Of a DNA stretch of 64,000 bases, positions 27,192 to 34,692 are shown one piece after another; the first letter of the stretch is position 1, and each line of letters opens with the position of its first letter. Both the position numbers and the translations under genes were made by a program. The notes beneath the pieces are model-generated. The model worked only from the letters and a program-made list of their open reading frames with translations, ran no database searches and was not told the origin of the DNA. The DNA comes from Melioribacteraceae bacterium (GTDB taxonomy: Bacteria > Bacteroidota > Ignavibacteria > Ignavibacteriales > Melioribacteraceae), in the NCBI GenBank assembly GCA_027030245.1, contig JALVFE010000025.1, forward strand, positions 156,001-220,000, in the 5' to 3' direction.

Positions 27192-28145
27192 ATGAAGATA
27201 ACAGAGCATCTTGCAAAATCGGATAACACTTTAATCAGCTTTGAAATTATTCCGCCTAAGCGTGGAGGAAGTTTTCAACAACTTATGTCGGCTCTAGATG
27301 ATTTGGTAAAATACAACCCGCCGTTCATCGATATAACGAGCCACGCAGCAGAAATAGAATACGAAGAAACTCCCGACGGAGGTTATAAAATAAAAATAAA
27401 AAGGAAACGACCCGGGACACTTGGAATATGTGCTTTAATTCAAAACAAATATAACATCGATGCGGTGCCGCACGTAATTTGCAAAGGCTTTACAAAAGAG
27501 GAAACGGAAGATTTTCTAATTGAGCTGCATTATTTGGGAATCGATAATGTTTTGGTAATCCGGGGAGACGAAAGCGGATACGAAAAACCTGTAAAGTTTA
27601 ACAGAAGCGTTAACGAATATGCAATAGATTTGGTAAAACAAGTAGCGGACTTAAACCGCGGAAAATATTTGGAAGATTCCCTTCTCGATGCTCAACCGAT
27701 GAATTTCTGCATCGGAGTTGCCGGATATCCCGAGAAACATTTTGAAGCGCCGAATATCGAAACGGATATAAAATTCACCAAAGCAAAAATAGATGCGGGT
27801 GCAGATTACATCGTAACTCAAATGTTTTACGATAATAAAAAATATTTCGATTACGTTGATTTGTGCAGGCAACACGGAATTGAAGTCCCCATAATTCCGG
27901 GACTAAAATTAATTACTTCCAAAAAGCAATTAAATTCCATTCCTAAAAATTTTTACGTCGATATTCCAAACGAACTTGTCGAAGAAGTTACAAAAGCAAA
28001 ATCCGAACACGTTGAGGATATCGGAATAGAGTGGGCGCTTAAACAAACCGAGGAACTGTTAAATAAAAACGTTCCGGCTATTCATTTTTACGTGATGCAA
28101 AATACCGCGCCGATTAAAAAATTAATGAAAAAATTAAATATTTAA
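27192..28145 (+). CDS. metF: 5,10-methylenetetrahydrofolate reductase
   Basis: A FAD-dependent TIM-barrel enzyme producing 5-methyl-THF for methionine synthesis. Present are the N-terminal SFEIIPPKRGGS motif with the catalytic Glu, DITSHAAE, the LVIRGDES loop (folate-binding Asp), FCIGVAGYPEKHFEAPN, and GADYIVTQMFYDNKKYFD. At 320 residues it is slightly longer than E. coli MetF, with an insertion near residue 60. ATG 27192 is preferred over TTG 27183. It opens an apparent plus-strand operon continuing with an oxidoreductase, class II aldolase, ddl, divIC and rarA. Confidence 0.95.
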   Translation: MKITEHLAKSDNTLISFEIIPPKRGGSFQQLMSALDDLVKYNPPFIDITSHAAEIEYEETPDGGYKIKIKRKRPGTLGICALIQNKYNIDAVPHVICKGFTKEETEDFLIELHYLGIDNVLVIRGDESGYEKPVKFNRSVNEYAIDLVKQVADLNRGKYLEDSLLDAQPMNFCIGVAGYPEKHFEAPNIETDIKFTKAKIDAGADYIVTQMFYDNKKYFDYVDLCRQHGIEVPIIPGLKLITSKKQLNSIPKNFYVDIPNELVEEVTKAKSEHVEDIGIEWALKQTEELLNKNVPAIHFYVMQNTAPIKKLMKKLNI

Positions 28146-28151
28146 ACTATA

Positions 28152-29171
28152 ATGAAAATAATAAAAGAAAAGAAAAAACTGCAGATACCCAAAAGTCTGA
28201 AAAGATTGCGCTGGGGCGTTGCCGGATGCGGACATTTTTTGGAACATACTTTTCTGCCGACCTTACAACAAGCAAAAAGAAGTCAACTTGTCTCCGTTTA
28301 CAGTTCTGACTTGGAAAGAGCAAATTTTATAGCTTCCAAATTTATGGCAGAAAACGCATTCGATGATTATGACGAATTTCTAAAAAGCGATTTCGATGTT
28401 CTCTATGTTTCAAGCGCAAATGCCAATCACTATGAACAGGTAATTAAAGCCGCGCGGGCTGGTAAAAATATCTTATGCGAAAAACCGCTCGCCATAACAT
28501 CCGGACAAGCTGAAGAAATGGTAAAAGTCTGTGAAGAGAATAATGTTTTTCTTACCGTTAACTATGTTTACAGATTTCATCCGTTAATTATTAAAGCAAA
28601 GGATTTAATAGATAACCATTTCTTGGGAAAAATTCTATCCGTTTCCACACAGTTTAATATCGATTTTCCGCCAAACGATAATTTCCGTTTTAATAAAGAA
28701 CTAAGCGGCGGCGGGGCTCTTCGCGATCTCGGAACTCATATGATCGACTTGCTCAGGTTTTTCGGAGGAGAGATTAAAGAGATCACAGGCTTTTTGGATA
28801 ATGTTATTTACACAAGCGAAGTGGAAGATTTTGCTACCGGATTGGTCAAATTTGAAAAAGGCGGTTACGGTGGCTTTCAAGTTTCCTACAGTTCCCAAAA
28901 ATCATTTAACAGAATCGAAATAACGGGTTATAAAGGCTCTATCAGTATTGAAAATCTTATAGGGAAGAAAAATATTCCGGCAAAATTAATCATCGACCTT
29001 GCCGGTGAATCGAGAAAAATTTTTAGAAAGCGAGCCAATAAACAACTTCAGCTTATCCGGTCGGTTCAAAAAACGTTTTTCAAAAATCATCCGTTGCAAG
29101 TCACGGGCTACGACGGTTACGTTAACATCAAATTAATGGAAGAATTGGAGAGCATGTGGAAGAAAGGTTAG
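28152..29171 (+). CDS. Gfo/Idh/MocA-family oxidoreductase
   Basis: An NAD(P)-dependent sugar or inositol dehydrogenase-like enzyme. The Rossmann fingerprint is WGVAGCGHFLEHTFLP near residue 23, the family EKP motif is NILCEKPLAIT, and VNYVYRFHP and GGGALRDLGTHMIDLLRFFGG supply the conserved C-terminal-domain Lys/His region. Substrate specificity cannot be read from sequence. The gene begins six bases after metF, and its 3' end overlaps the class II aldolase start by 16 bases. The tight coupling suggests it may act on the same sugar route as the aldolase. Confidence 0.9.
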   Translation: MKIIKEKKKLQIPKSLKRLRWGVAGCGHFLEHTFLPTLQQAKRSQLVSVYSSDLERANFIASKFMAENAFDDYDEFLKSDFDVLYVSSANANHYEQVIKAARAGKNILCEKPLAITSGQAEEMVKVCEENNVFLTVNYVYRFHPLIIKAKDLIDNHFLGKILSVSTQFNIDFPPNDNFRFNKELSGGGALRDLGTHMIDLLRFFGGEIKEITGFLDNVIYTSEVEDFATGLVKFEKGGYGGFQVSYSSQKSFNRIEITGYKGSISIENLIGKKNIPAKLIIDLAGESRKIFRKRANKQLQLIRSVQKTFFKNHPLQVTGYDGYVNIKLMEELESMWKKG

Positions 29172-30028
29172 AGCTGGTTAAATTTTGCAGAAAAGTTTAC
29201 GATAAAGGATTTGTTTCGGCAACCGACGGAAATTTGTCTCTCCGGCTCGACTCCGGAAGAATATTAATTACACCGTCAGGTAAAAATAAAGGAGAAGTCC
29301 AACCGGAAGATTTAATTATCATCGATACGAACGGAAATAAATTGGAAGGCAAAGGCAAGGTAAGCACCGAGGCAAAGATTCACTTGCTCGCATATAATTC
29401 CAGACCAGAGGTAAACGCCGTTGTTCATTGTCATCCGGTTTACGCTACCGCTTTTGCTACAGCCGGAATAGAATTAACCCAACCGGTTTTTCCCGAAGTG
29501 ATTCTGTCGCTCGGCAAAATTCCTTTATGCAAATACGGAACGCCTTCGACTGACGAATTACCCGATTCCATGAAACCTTATATCAATCATGCATGGGCGC
29601 TTCTGCTTCAGAATCACGGGGCAGTTACTCTCGGGGTTTCCATACAAGACGCTTATTACAAAATGGAAAAACTCGAACACGCAGCTCAAACTATTTTTAT
29701 AGCTAAAGTTTTAGGCGGACCCACAACTCTTTCGCGAGGTAATGTTGAAAAATTATTGCGGATAGCGCAAAGCACATACGGAATTAAACCCAATTTTAAT
29801 TTTAATAATCCATCGTTGCCCAATACGAAAAAAGAAGACGAACAATTAATATCTTCCCGACCGGTAAGTTATACAGAAATAATCGAAAACCGGTTGAAAT
29901 CCCGCGCGGGAAATCCGAAGGTTAATCCTTTTGGTGTGAATAACATAAGAACGGATAAAGATAATATTGAACCGGACAGAATCGACGAAGAAGAAATAAA
30001 CCGAATTATTAAAGAATTTAAGTTTTGA
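29156..30028 (+). CDS. Class II (zinc) aldolase/adducin-family enzyme with a microcompartment encapsulation tail
   Basis: The FucA/RhaD/AraD-type fold (residues 1-205) shows the metal site AVVHCHPVYATAFA with paired His, the N-terminal ATDGNLSLR and TPSGKNKGE loops, and NHGAVTLG. Such enzymes split fuculose- or rhamnulose-1-phosphate into lactaldehyde and DHAP. A long tail follows. The block TEIIENRLKSRAGNP (29873-29917) and the terminal helix IDEEEINRIIKEFKF (29981-30025) match the tail of the acylating aldehyde dehydrogenase at 20426-22021. This fits co-packaging in a microcompartment. The gene lies between an overlapping oxidoreductase gene and ddl, four bases before the latter. Confidence 0.92.
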   Translation: MEERLELVKFCRKVYDKGFVSATDGNLSLRLDSGRILITPSGKNKGEVQPEDLIIIDTNGNKLEGKGKVSTEAKIHLLAYNSRPEVNAVVHCHPVYATAFATAGIELTQPVFPEVILSLGKIPLCKYGTPSTDELPDSMKPYINHAWALLLQNHGAVTLGVSIQDAYYKMEKLEHAAQTIFIAKVLGGPTTLSRGNVEKLLRIAQSTYGIKPNFNFNNPSLPNTKKEDEQLISSRPVSYTEIIENRLKSRAGNPKVNPFGVNNIRTDKDNIEPDRIDEEEINRIIKEFKF

Positions 30029-30031
30029 TAT

Positions 30032-31033
30032 ATGAACATTAAAGATATAAAAATTGCGGTTTTGCTTGGCGGGACTTCTGCGGAACGGGAAGTATCCAAA
30101 GAATCCGGAAAAGCAATATATGATGCGCTCAATAATTTGCAATATGAAGTCAAATTAATCGATCCCGCTTACGGAATCAACCAACCAACGGAAATTGAAG
30201 AGTATTTTAAAAAAGATAATTTAATAACACCGGATAACAAAAAAGTCATCGAAACCATAAATTCCAATCTTTTGGATGATGTTAATCTTGCGGTAATTGC
30301 TTTGCACGGTCAATGGGGCGAAGACGGCAGCGTCCAATCGCTTCTCGATCTTCGCGGAATAAAATATACCGGCTCGGGAATGTTACCAAGCGCTCTTTCG
30401 ATGGATAAATCAACTTCAAAAATTTTATTTCAACACTTCGATGTGAAAACACCCCAATGGTTTGTGGTAAATAGCAGAAACGAAGACACCGAATTAATAA
30501 TAAAAAAAATAGAAAAGTTCTTCGGTTTTCCTTGTATTGTAAAACCAAACGATCAAGGTTCAACAATCGGGCTTTCAATATGCCGAGGTCCTTCGGAAAT
30601 TGGGGATGCGCTCGAGCTTGCATTCAAATACTCAAAAAGGGTTTTGGTTGAGGAATTCATTCCCGGTCGTGAAATTGCCGTGGGAATTATCGACAGTCAC
30701 ACTCTTCCCATTCTCGAAATTATTCCCAAACATGAACTTTACGATTACGAATGCAAATACACCGACGGAATGAGCGAATATATAGTTCCGGCAGAACTGC
30801 CCGATGAGGTTCAAACTCATCTTAAACAACAAGCTTTGCTTGCATTCAGCGCCTTGGGTTGTACAAATTACGGGCGGGTGGATTTCCGGCTCGACGAAAA
30901 TTTCTATTCGTATTGTCTCGAGGTAAATACTTTGCCGGGAATGACATCTCACAGCTTGGTTCCCAAAATGGCAAAAGCCGAAGGAATTGAATTCGAAGAA
31001 TTAATTGAAAAAATTATTAAATCGGCTTTGTAA
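30032..31033 (+). CDS. ddl: D-alanine--D-alanine ligase
   Basis: An ATP-grasp ligase making the D-Ala-D-Ala dipeptide of peptidoglycan. Present are LLGGTSAEREVSKESG (N-terminal substrate loop), HGQWGEDGSVQSLLDL, KPNDQGSTIGLS, VEEFIPGREIAVGI and EVNTLPGMTSHS, the last holding the Mg-binding Asn and the Ser/Leu of the active site. Length of 333 residues is normal. It is positioned between the aldolase and a DivIC-like gene, with a one-base overlap at 31033. The placement within a division and repair operon is ordinary; the aldolase upstream is the odd member. Confidence 0.97.
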   Translation: MNIKDIKIAVLLGGTSAEREVSKESGKAIYDALNNLQYEVKLIDPAYGINQPTEIEEYFKKDNLITPDNKKVIETINSNLLDDVNLAVIALHGQWGEDGSVQSLLDLRGIKYTGSGMLPSALSMDKSTSKILFQHFDVKTPQWFVVNSRNEDTELIIKKIEKFFGFPCIVKPNDQGSTIGLSICRGPSEIGDALELAFKYSKRVLVEEFIPGREIAVGIIDSHTLPILEIIPKHELYDYECKYTDGMSEYIVPAELPDEVQTHLKQQALLAFSALGCTNYGRVDFRLDENFYSYCLEVNTLPGMTSHSLVPKMAKAEGIEFEELIEKIIKSAL

Positions 31034-31332
31034 TGGCAAAGAAAAAAGTTACAAAAGAAAGAAATTTTTTCAAGAGTATCTTTTTGGTTTTGCTTGTTAT
31101 TGCAATTTTGTTTTTACTTTTCAATAGTCAAGGAATTATCAAATATTTCAAATTGAAATCGGAGATAAACGAATTAGACGAAAAAATCGAGAAAACACAA
31201 TCGGAAATAAAAAGATTAACAATGGAAATCGATTCGTTAAAAACGAGCGATAAAAAAATAGAAAAAATCGCCAGAGAAAAATATCACATGAAGCGGCCTA
31301 ACGAAGAAGAATTTAAAATCGAAAAAAAATGA
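31033..31332 (+). CDS. FtsB/DivIC-type septum formation initiator
   Basis: A bitopic division protein of 99 residues with a lysine-rich N-terminus, one membrane helix (about 16-34) and a periplasmic coiled coil (about 40-75, heptad pattern IDSLKTSDKKIEKIAREKY). The ending KIAREKYHMKRPNEEEFKI is the conserved DivIC/FtsB motif. The start shares one base with the ddl stop, and the end overlaps rarA by four bases. It would join FtsL/FtsQ at the septum. Confidence 0.9.
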   Translation: MAKKKVTKERNFFKSIFLVLLVIAILFLLFNSQGIIKYFKLKSEINELDEKIEKTQSEIKRLTMEIDSLKTSDKKIEKIAREKYHMKRPNEEEFKIEKK

Positions 31333-32627
31333 ATGGCAACGAAATAACAATACCGCCAACCCCGCTTGCAGAAAGAATACGACCAAAAACACTCGATGAA
31401 TTCCGCGGACAAGAAAAACTTGTAGGTAAAGGTAAACCGCTACGGTTGATGATCGAAAACGACTCACTTAGCTCCTTTATTTTATGGGGTCCGCCCGGCA
31501 CCGGAAAAACAACATTGGCGAAAATAATTTCCGAACAGACTAAATCGGAGTTTTATCAAATAAATGCGGTATCTTCCGGCGTAAAAGACATAAGGAAAAT
31601 TATAGATTTGGCAAAAGAAAATGCCGAGTACAACCGTAGAACAATTTTATTTATAGACGAAATTCACCGGTTTAATAAAGCCCAGCAAGATGCTTTGCTA
31701 TCTTCGGTGGAATCGGGCGAAATTATTTTAATCGGCGCAACAACCGAAAATCCTTCGTTCGAAGTTATTCCCGCTTTAAGATCGAGAGCAAGGGTATATG
31801 TTTTGGACGAACTTTCGAAAAAAGATTTGGAAGATATTCTCGATTACGCACTTCAAAAAGACGAGTTTTTATCCAAACTCAACATCACTTACATCGACCG
31901 TGACTATTTGATTTACCTTTCCGGAGGCGATGCGCGGGTAATGCTTAACATTTTGGAAGCCGCGGTAATTCAAGAACTGAAACAACCGGAAATAAAACTG
32001 ACAAGAAAAGTTTTGCAAAACATCGTTCAGCAAAAAGATACTTTATACGATAAAGCCGGTGAAGAACATTACAATGTTATTTCCGCATTTATTAAGAGCA
32101 TGCGCGGAAGCGATCCGGACGCGGCGCTTTACTGGCTTGCAAGAATGTTGGAAGGAGGAGAAGACCCGTTATTCATTGCACGGCGAATGATAATTTTTGC
32201 TTCCGAAGATATCGGCAACGCTTCACCAAATGCACTTGTTCTTGCCGTGAACACTTTCAGCGCCCTTGAAAAAATCGGAATGCCGGAAGGAAGAATAATT
32301 TTAGCACAATGCGCAACTTATCTGGCAAGCGCTCCAAAAAGTAACGCTTCCTATCAAGGAATAGAAAAAGCATTGAGTGATGTTAAATCAAAACCGATGT
32401 ATAAAGTGCCGCTGCATCTTAGAAATGCGCCGACGAAATTAATGAAGGATTTGGGCTATGCTGAAAATTATAAATATCCCCATCAGTTCGAAAACCATTT
32501 CGTTTTGGAAAATTACTTTCCTGAAGAAATGAAAAACACACAATATTATTTCCCTTCCGAAAACGGTCAGGAAAAAAATCTGAAAGAACGGCTAAAAAAA
32601 CTTTGGAAGGGAAAGAAAAAATATTAA
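31329..32627 (+). CDS. rarA: Replication-associated recombination protein A (RarA/MgsA)
   Basis: A clamp-loader-like AAA+ ATPase acting at stalled forks. PLAERIRPKTLDEFRGQEKL precedes Walker A WGPPGTGKTTLAKII, Walker B LFIDEIHRFNKAQQDALL, and sensor 1 LIGATTENPSFEV. The C-terminal tetramerisation region has AALYWLARMLEGGEDPLFIA and the KYPHQF ending motif. Length of 432 residues is typical. It is the last gene of the metF-to-rarA plus-strand run and converges on dprA with one base between the stop codons. Confidence 0.97.
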   Translation: MNGNEITIPPTPLAERIRPKTLDEFRGQEKLVGKGKPLRLMIENDSLSSFILWGPPGTGKTTLAKIISEQTKSEFYQINAVSSGVKDIRKIIDLAKENAEYNRRTILFIDEIHRFNKAQQDALLSSVESGEIILIGATTENPSFEVIPALRSRARVYVLDELSKKDLEDILDYALQKDEFLSKLNITYIDRDYLIYLSGGDARVMLNILEAAVIQELKQPEIKLTRKVLQNIVQQKDTLYDKAGEEHYNVISAFIKSMRGSDPDAALYWLARMLEGGEDPLFIARRMIIFASEDIGNASPNALVLAVNTFSALEKIGMPEGRIILAQCATYLASAPKSNASYQGIEKALSDVKSKPMYKVPLHLRNAPTKLMKDLGYAENYKYPHQFENHFVLENYFPEEMKNTQYYFPSENGQEKNLKERLKKLWKGKKKY

Positions 32628-32628
32628 A

Positions 32629-33750
32629 CTAAATAATCATAAAATTCTTGCCGGGCAACTGCTTTACCAAACCTTTGAATTCCAGCGAAAGTAAATGCAC
32701 AAGGCATTCGGCAGTGTTTATTCCCGATTGAGCGGAGATATTATCTATTTGTTTAGGTTCGTTGCTCAGAACGCCCATTATTTTTTCTTCGAATAAATTT
32801 AATTCAACCGACGGTTTGGGAATATTTTTACCTATGACGGGTTTAAGTTTAATTTCCAATTCGTCCAAAATATCGGATGCGTCCATCACAAGTTTTGCTT
32901 CCCCTTTTTTAATCAACGTATTTGTTCCTTCACTCTGCGGTACGTTCAAATTTCCGGGAACGGCAAACACTTCCCTATTCTGATCCAATGCAAAATTTGC
33001 CGTTTGTATTGCGCCGCCGTTTAATCTGGTTTCAACGACAACTGTTCCGAGCGAAAGTCCGGAGATAATCCGGTTTCTCTTCGGAAAATTTTGTGCATCC
33101 GGTTTGGTTCCCAGAGGATATTCGGTAATAACCGCACCGTTTTCGGAAATTTCAGCAAACAACTTTTTATTTTCGGGCGGATAAATCACATCGAGTCCCG
33201 AACCGGTTACCGCAACGGTTCTGCCGCCGGCTTTTAGAACCGCTTTGTGTGCGATTGAATCGATTCCGCGAGCCATTCCGCTTACAACCGTAATGTTTTG
33301 TTCGGCTAACGAACGGGCTAAAAATTCAGCCGCCCACTTTCCGTAATTGGTTGCACGCCGGGTTCCCACAATTGCAATCGCATACTCGTCTTGGCCGGTA
33401 AGTTCTCCCAAGACATATAAAACCGGCGGGGGCGAAAAAATTGTTTTTAAAAGTTTCGGATATTCTTCATCCCAAAAAGTAATTACCTTAGCATTTAATT
33501 CATCTAACCGGTCGAGTTCGGAAAGGGTTTTTTCTTTAACAGAAGGAAGTTCCGCAGAAGAATTTATAATTTTTTTAGCGAGAATCTCGCTTATGCCTTC
33601 GGTTTTACTAAGCGAAATCAGATCGGCATTTAAGATTGCTTCGAAACTTTTGAATTTTGCGTATAAATTTAAAAGTTTGTGAGGTCCGATTCCTTCGATG
33701 CTCAACAATAAATTGATAAAAATAAGATTCTGTAATTTATCTTCAGTCAA
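32629..33750 (-). CDS. dprA: DNA-processing protein DprA
   Basis: A RecA loader for single-stranded DNA during transformation. An N-terminal HhH/SAM-like region (about 1-75) precedes the Rossmann core with AIVGTRRATNYG, VVSGMARGIDSIAH, TVAVTGSGLDVIYPPENK, GAVITEYPLG, FPKRNRIISGLS and VVETRLNGGAIQTANFA. A winged-helix C-terminus (about 310-373) follows. All the expected DprA motifs are intact. It follows a microcompartment vertex gene on the same strand after 15 bases and is probably cotranscribed with it. Confidence 0.97.
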   Translation of the reverse strand: MTEDKLQNLIFINLLLSIEGIGPHKLLNLYAKFKSFEAILNADLISLSKTEGISEILAKKIINSSAELPSVKEKTLSELDRLDELNAKVITFWDEEYPKLLKTIFSPPPVLYVLGELTGQDEYAIAIVGTRRATNYGKWAAEFLARSLAEQNITVVSGMARGIDSIAHKAVLKAGGRTVAVTGSGLDVIYPPENKKLFAEISENGAVITEYPLGTKPDAQNFPKRNRIISGLSLGTVVVETRLNGGAIQTANFALDQNREVFAVPGNLNVPQSEGTNTLIKKGEAKLVMDASDILDELEIKLKPVIGKNIPKPSVELNLFEEKIMGVLSNEPKQIDNISAQSGINTAECLVHLLSLEFKGLVKQLPGKNFMII

Positions 33751-33765
33751 TTTAACGGGAAAAAA

Positions 33766-34041
33766 TTATTCTTGAATGTCAATATCATCCACAACGGCTA
33801 CTACTATTGTATTAACCGGGGCATTTTTGTGTCCTAAAATTTGCTGTACGGCAGCGCCTTCTTTAACTACAAGTACCGTATCGCCAATTCCTGCGTCCGT
33901 CATATCAAGCGCTATTTGATTCTCCTTTCCGATAAAATTACCGGAAAGATCGATTTGCCGGAAGAGGAGAAGTTTGTGTCCTTGTAAATGTTTATTTTTT
34001 TGGGTTGCTACAATATTGCCGGTAATCTTAGCCAGAAACAT
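33766..34041 (-). CDS. EutN/CcmL-family pentameric microcompartment shell (vertex) protein, BMC-P
   Basis: At 91 residues this is a single OB-like BMC-P domain: MFLAKITGNIVATQKNK at the N-terminus, GHKLLLFRQID, IALDMTDAGIGDTVLVVKEG, and the C-terminal NTIVVAVVDDIDI strand. These are the conserved segments of proteins that cap microcompartment vertices. ATG 34041 is chosen because the domain starts there; a longer frame would add 20 residues read from within the upstream gene. The start overlaps the DUF3098 gene by 14 bases, which suggests coupled translation. No hexameric BMC-H or trimeric BMC-T gene lies in the window. The encapsulation-tailed enzymes at 20426 and 29156 are its likely cargo. 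Confidence 0.92.
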   Translation of the reverse strand: MFLAKITGNIVATQKNKHLQGHKLLLFRQIDLSGNFIGKENQIALDMTDAGIGDTVLVVKEGAAVQQILGHKNAPVNTIVVAVVDDIDIQE

Positions 34042-34309
34042 TTTCTGAGCTGTTATTATTTTTATTTTTTCTGTATAAAATTGCAAACGGGAAAACCACA
34101 AGATAAGCGAAAAGTAAAATTACAGGTGCAACGGATAATGAAAGCGGATTAGTGTAAGGGCTTTGAGCCAAAAGAATATTTCCGATAACCAAAAGTAAAA
34201 AGCCGAAACCCAAGATATAATAATTTTCTTTTGTCCAATAATCTTTAAATGGAGATGTTAAAACTTTTTTCTGTCCTCTAATTCTTCTTTTGGTTTTAGT
34301 TTGAGCCAT
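34028..34309 (-). CDS. DUF3098 family small membrane protein
   Basis: Ninety-three residues with a basic N-terminal region (about 1-28) and two membrane helices (about 31-50 and 60-80). YYILGFGFLLLVIGNILL and SVAPVILLFAYLVVFPFAIL match the DUF3098 pattern of Bacteroidota and Chlorobi, where such genes usually lie near cell-division genes. Function is unknown. The gene is the first of a minus-strand unit with the vertex protein and dprA. It is separated from the small gene upstream (34441-34692) by a terminator-like hairpin. Confidence 0.85.
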   Translation of the reverse strand: MAQTKTKRRIRGQKKVLTSPFKDYWTKENYYILGFGFLLLVIGNILLAQSPYTNPLSLSVAPVILLFAYLVVFPFAILYRKNKNNNSSENVSG

Positions 34310-34330
34310 AATCTCACCTATAAAATTATC

Positions 34331-34362
34331 AAAAAGCCCAGTGTTGGGGGAAGCACTGGGCT
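34331..34362 (-). terminator. Terminator or attenuator hairpin upstream of the DUF3098 gene
   Basis: On the minus strand a 9-base perfect stem (AGCCCAGTG / CACTGGGCT, 34335-34343 with 34354-34362) is followed by TTTTTG. It lies 22 bases before the DUF3098 start and after the 83-residue gene. A second perfect hairpin, CGGAGGT/ACCTCCG (34373-34391), lies just upstream. Confidence 0.75.
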
Positions 34363-34440
34363 AAGTAATCAACGGAGGTAAAAAACCTCCGAAGTATTAT
34401 TTTCAAATATACGGCAACCTTAATATTTTGTCAAGCATAA

Positions 34441-34692
34441 TTATTTATAAATATGGTATACGATTTTTCGTATAGTGTCGAATTGCAAATAAGGATATTC
34501 TTCCCGCAAACGATTTATTGCTTCCGCAGCGCTAATATTCGCTTGCCGCATTTGCTTAAACTTTTTTCTGATTTCGTAATCGCGGAGGGATTTTTGGTTA
34601 ATTAAACCCCGGCTTTGGAGGAGTTCGAAAATTTCGTCACTGATTAATTCCGAAAGAGGATTATACATTTTCTGACTTTTGTTATCGGACAT
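34441..34692 (-). CDS. Small conserved-looking helical protein of unknown function
   Basis: Eighty-three residues, predicted all-helical, with no membrane segment or signal peptide. The first half is acidic-hydrophobic (LSELISDEIFELLQSRGLI), the middle basic (YEIRKKFKQMRQ), and the end aromatic (YLQFDTIRKIVYHIYK). A purine-rich GGGGG Shine-Dalgarno (AAAGGGGGCATT) precedes the ATG, so it is very likely translated. I do not recognise a family; the layout recalls small DNA-binding or regulatory proteins. A strong terminator follows, making it monocistronic. Confidence 0.75.
   Translation of the reverse strand: MSDNKSQKMYNPLSELISDEIFELLQSRGLINQKSLRDYEIRKKFKQMRQANISAAEAINRLREEYPYLQFDTIRKIVYHIYK

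Noticed and set aside
34042..34101. Longer start for the microcompartment vertex protein
   Set aside because: These 20 codons lie inside the DUF3098 coding sequence, and the BMC-P domain begins exactly at ATG 34041.
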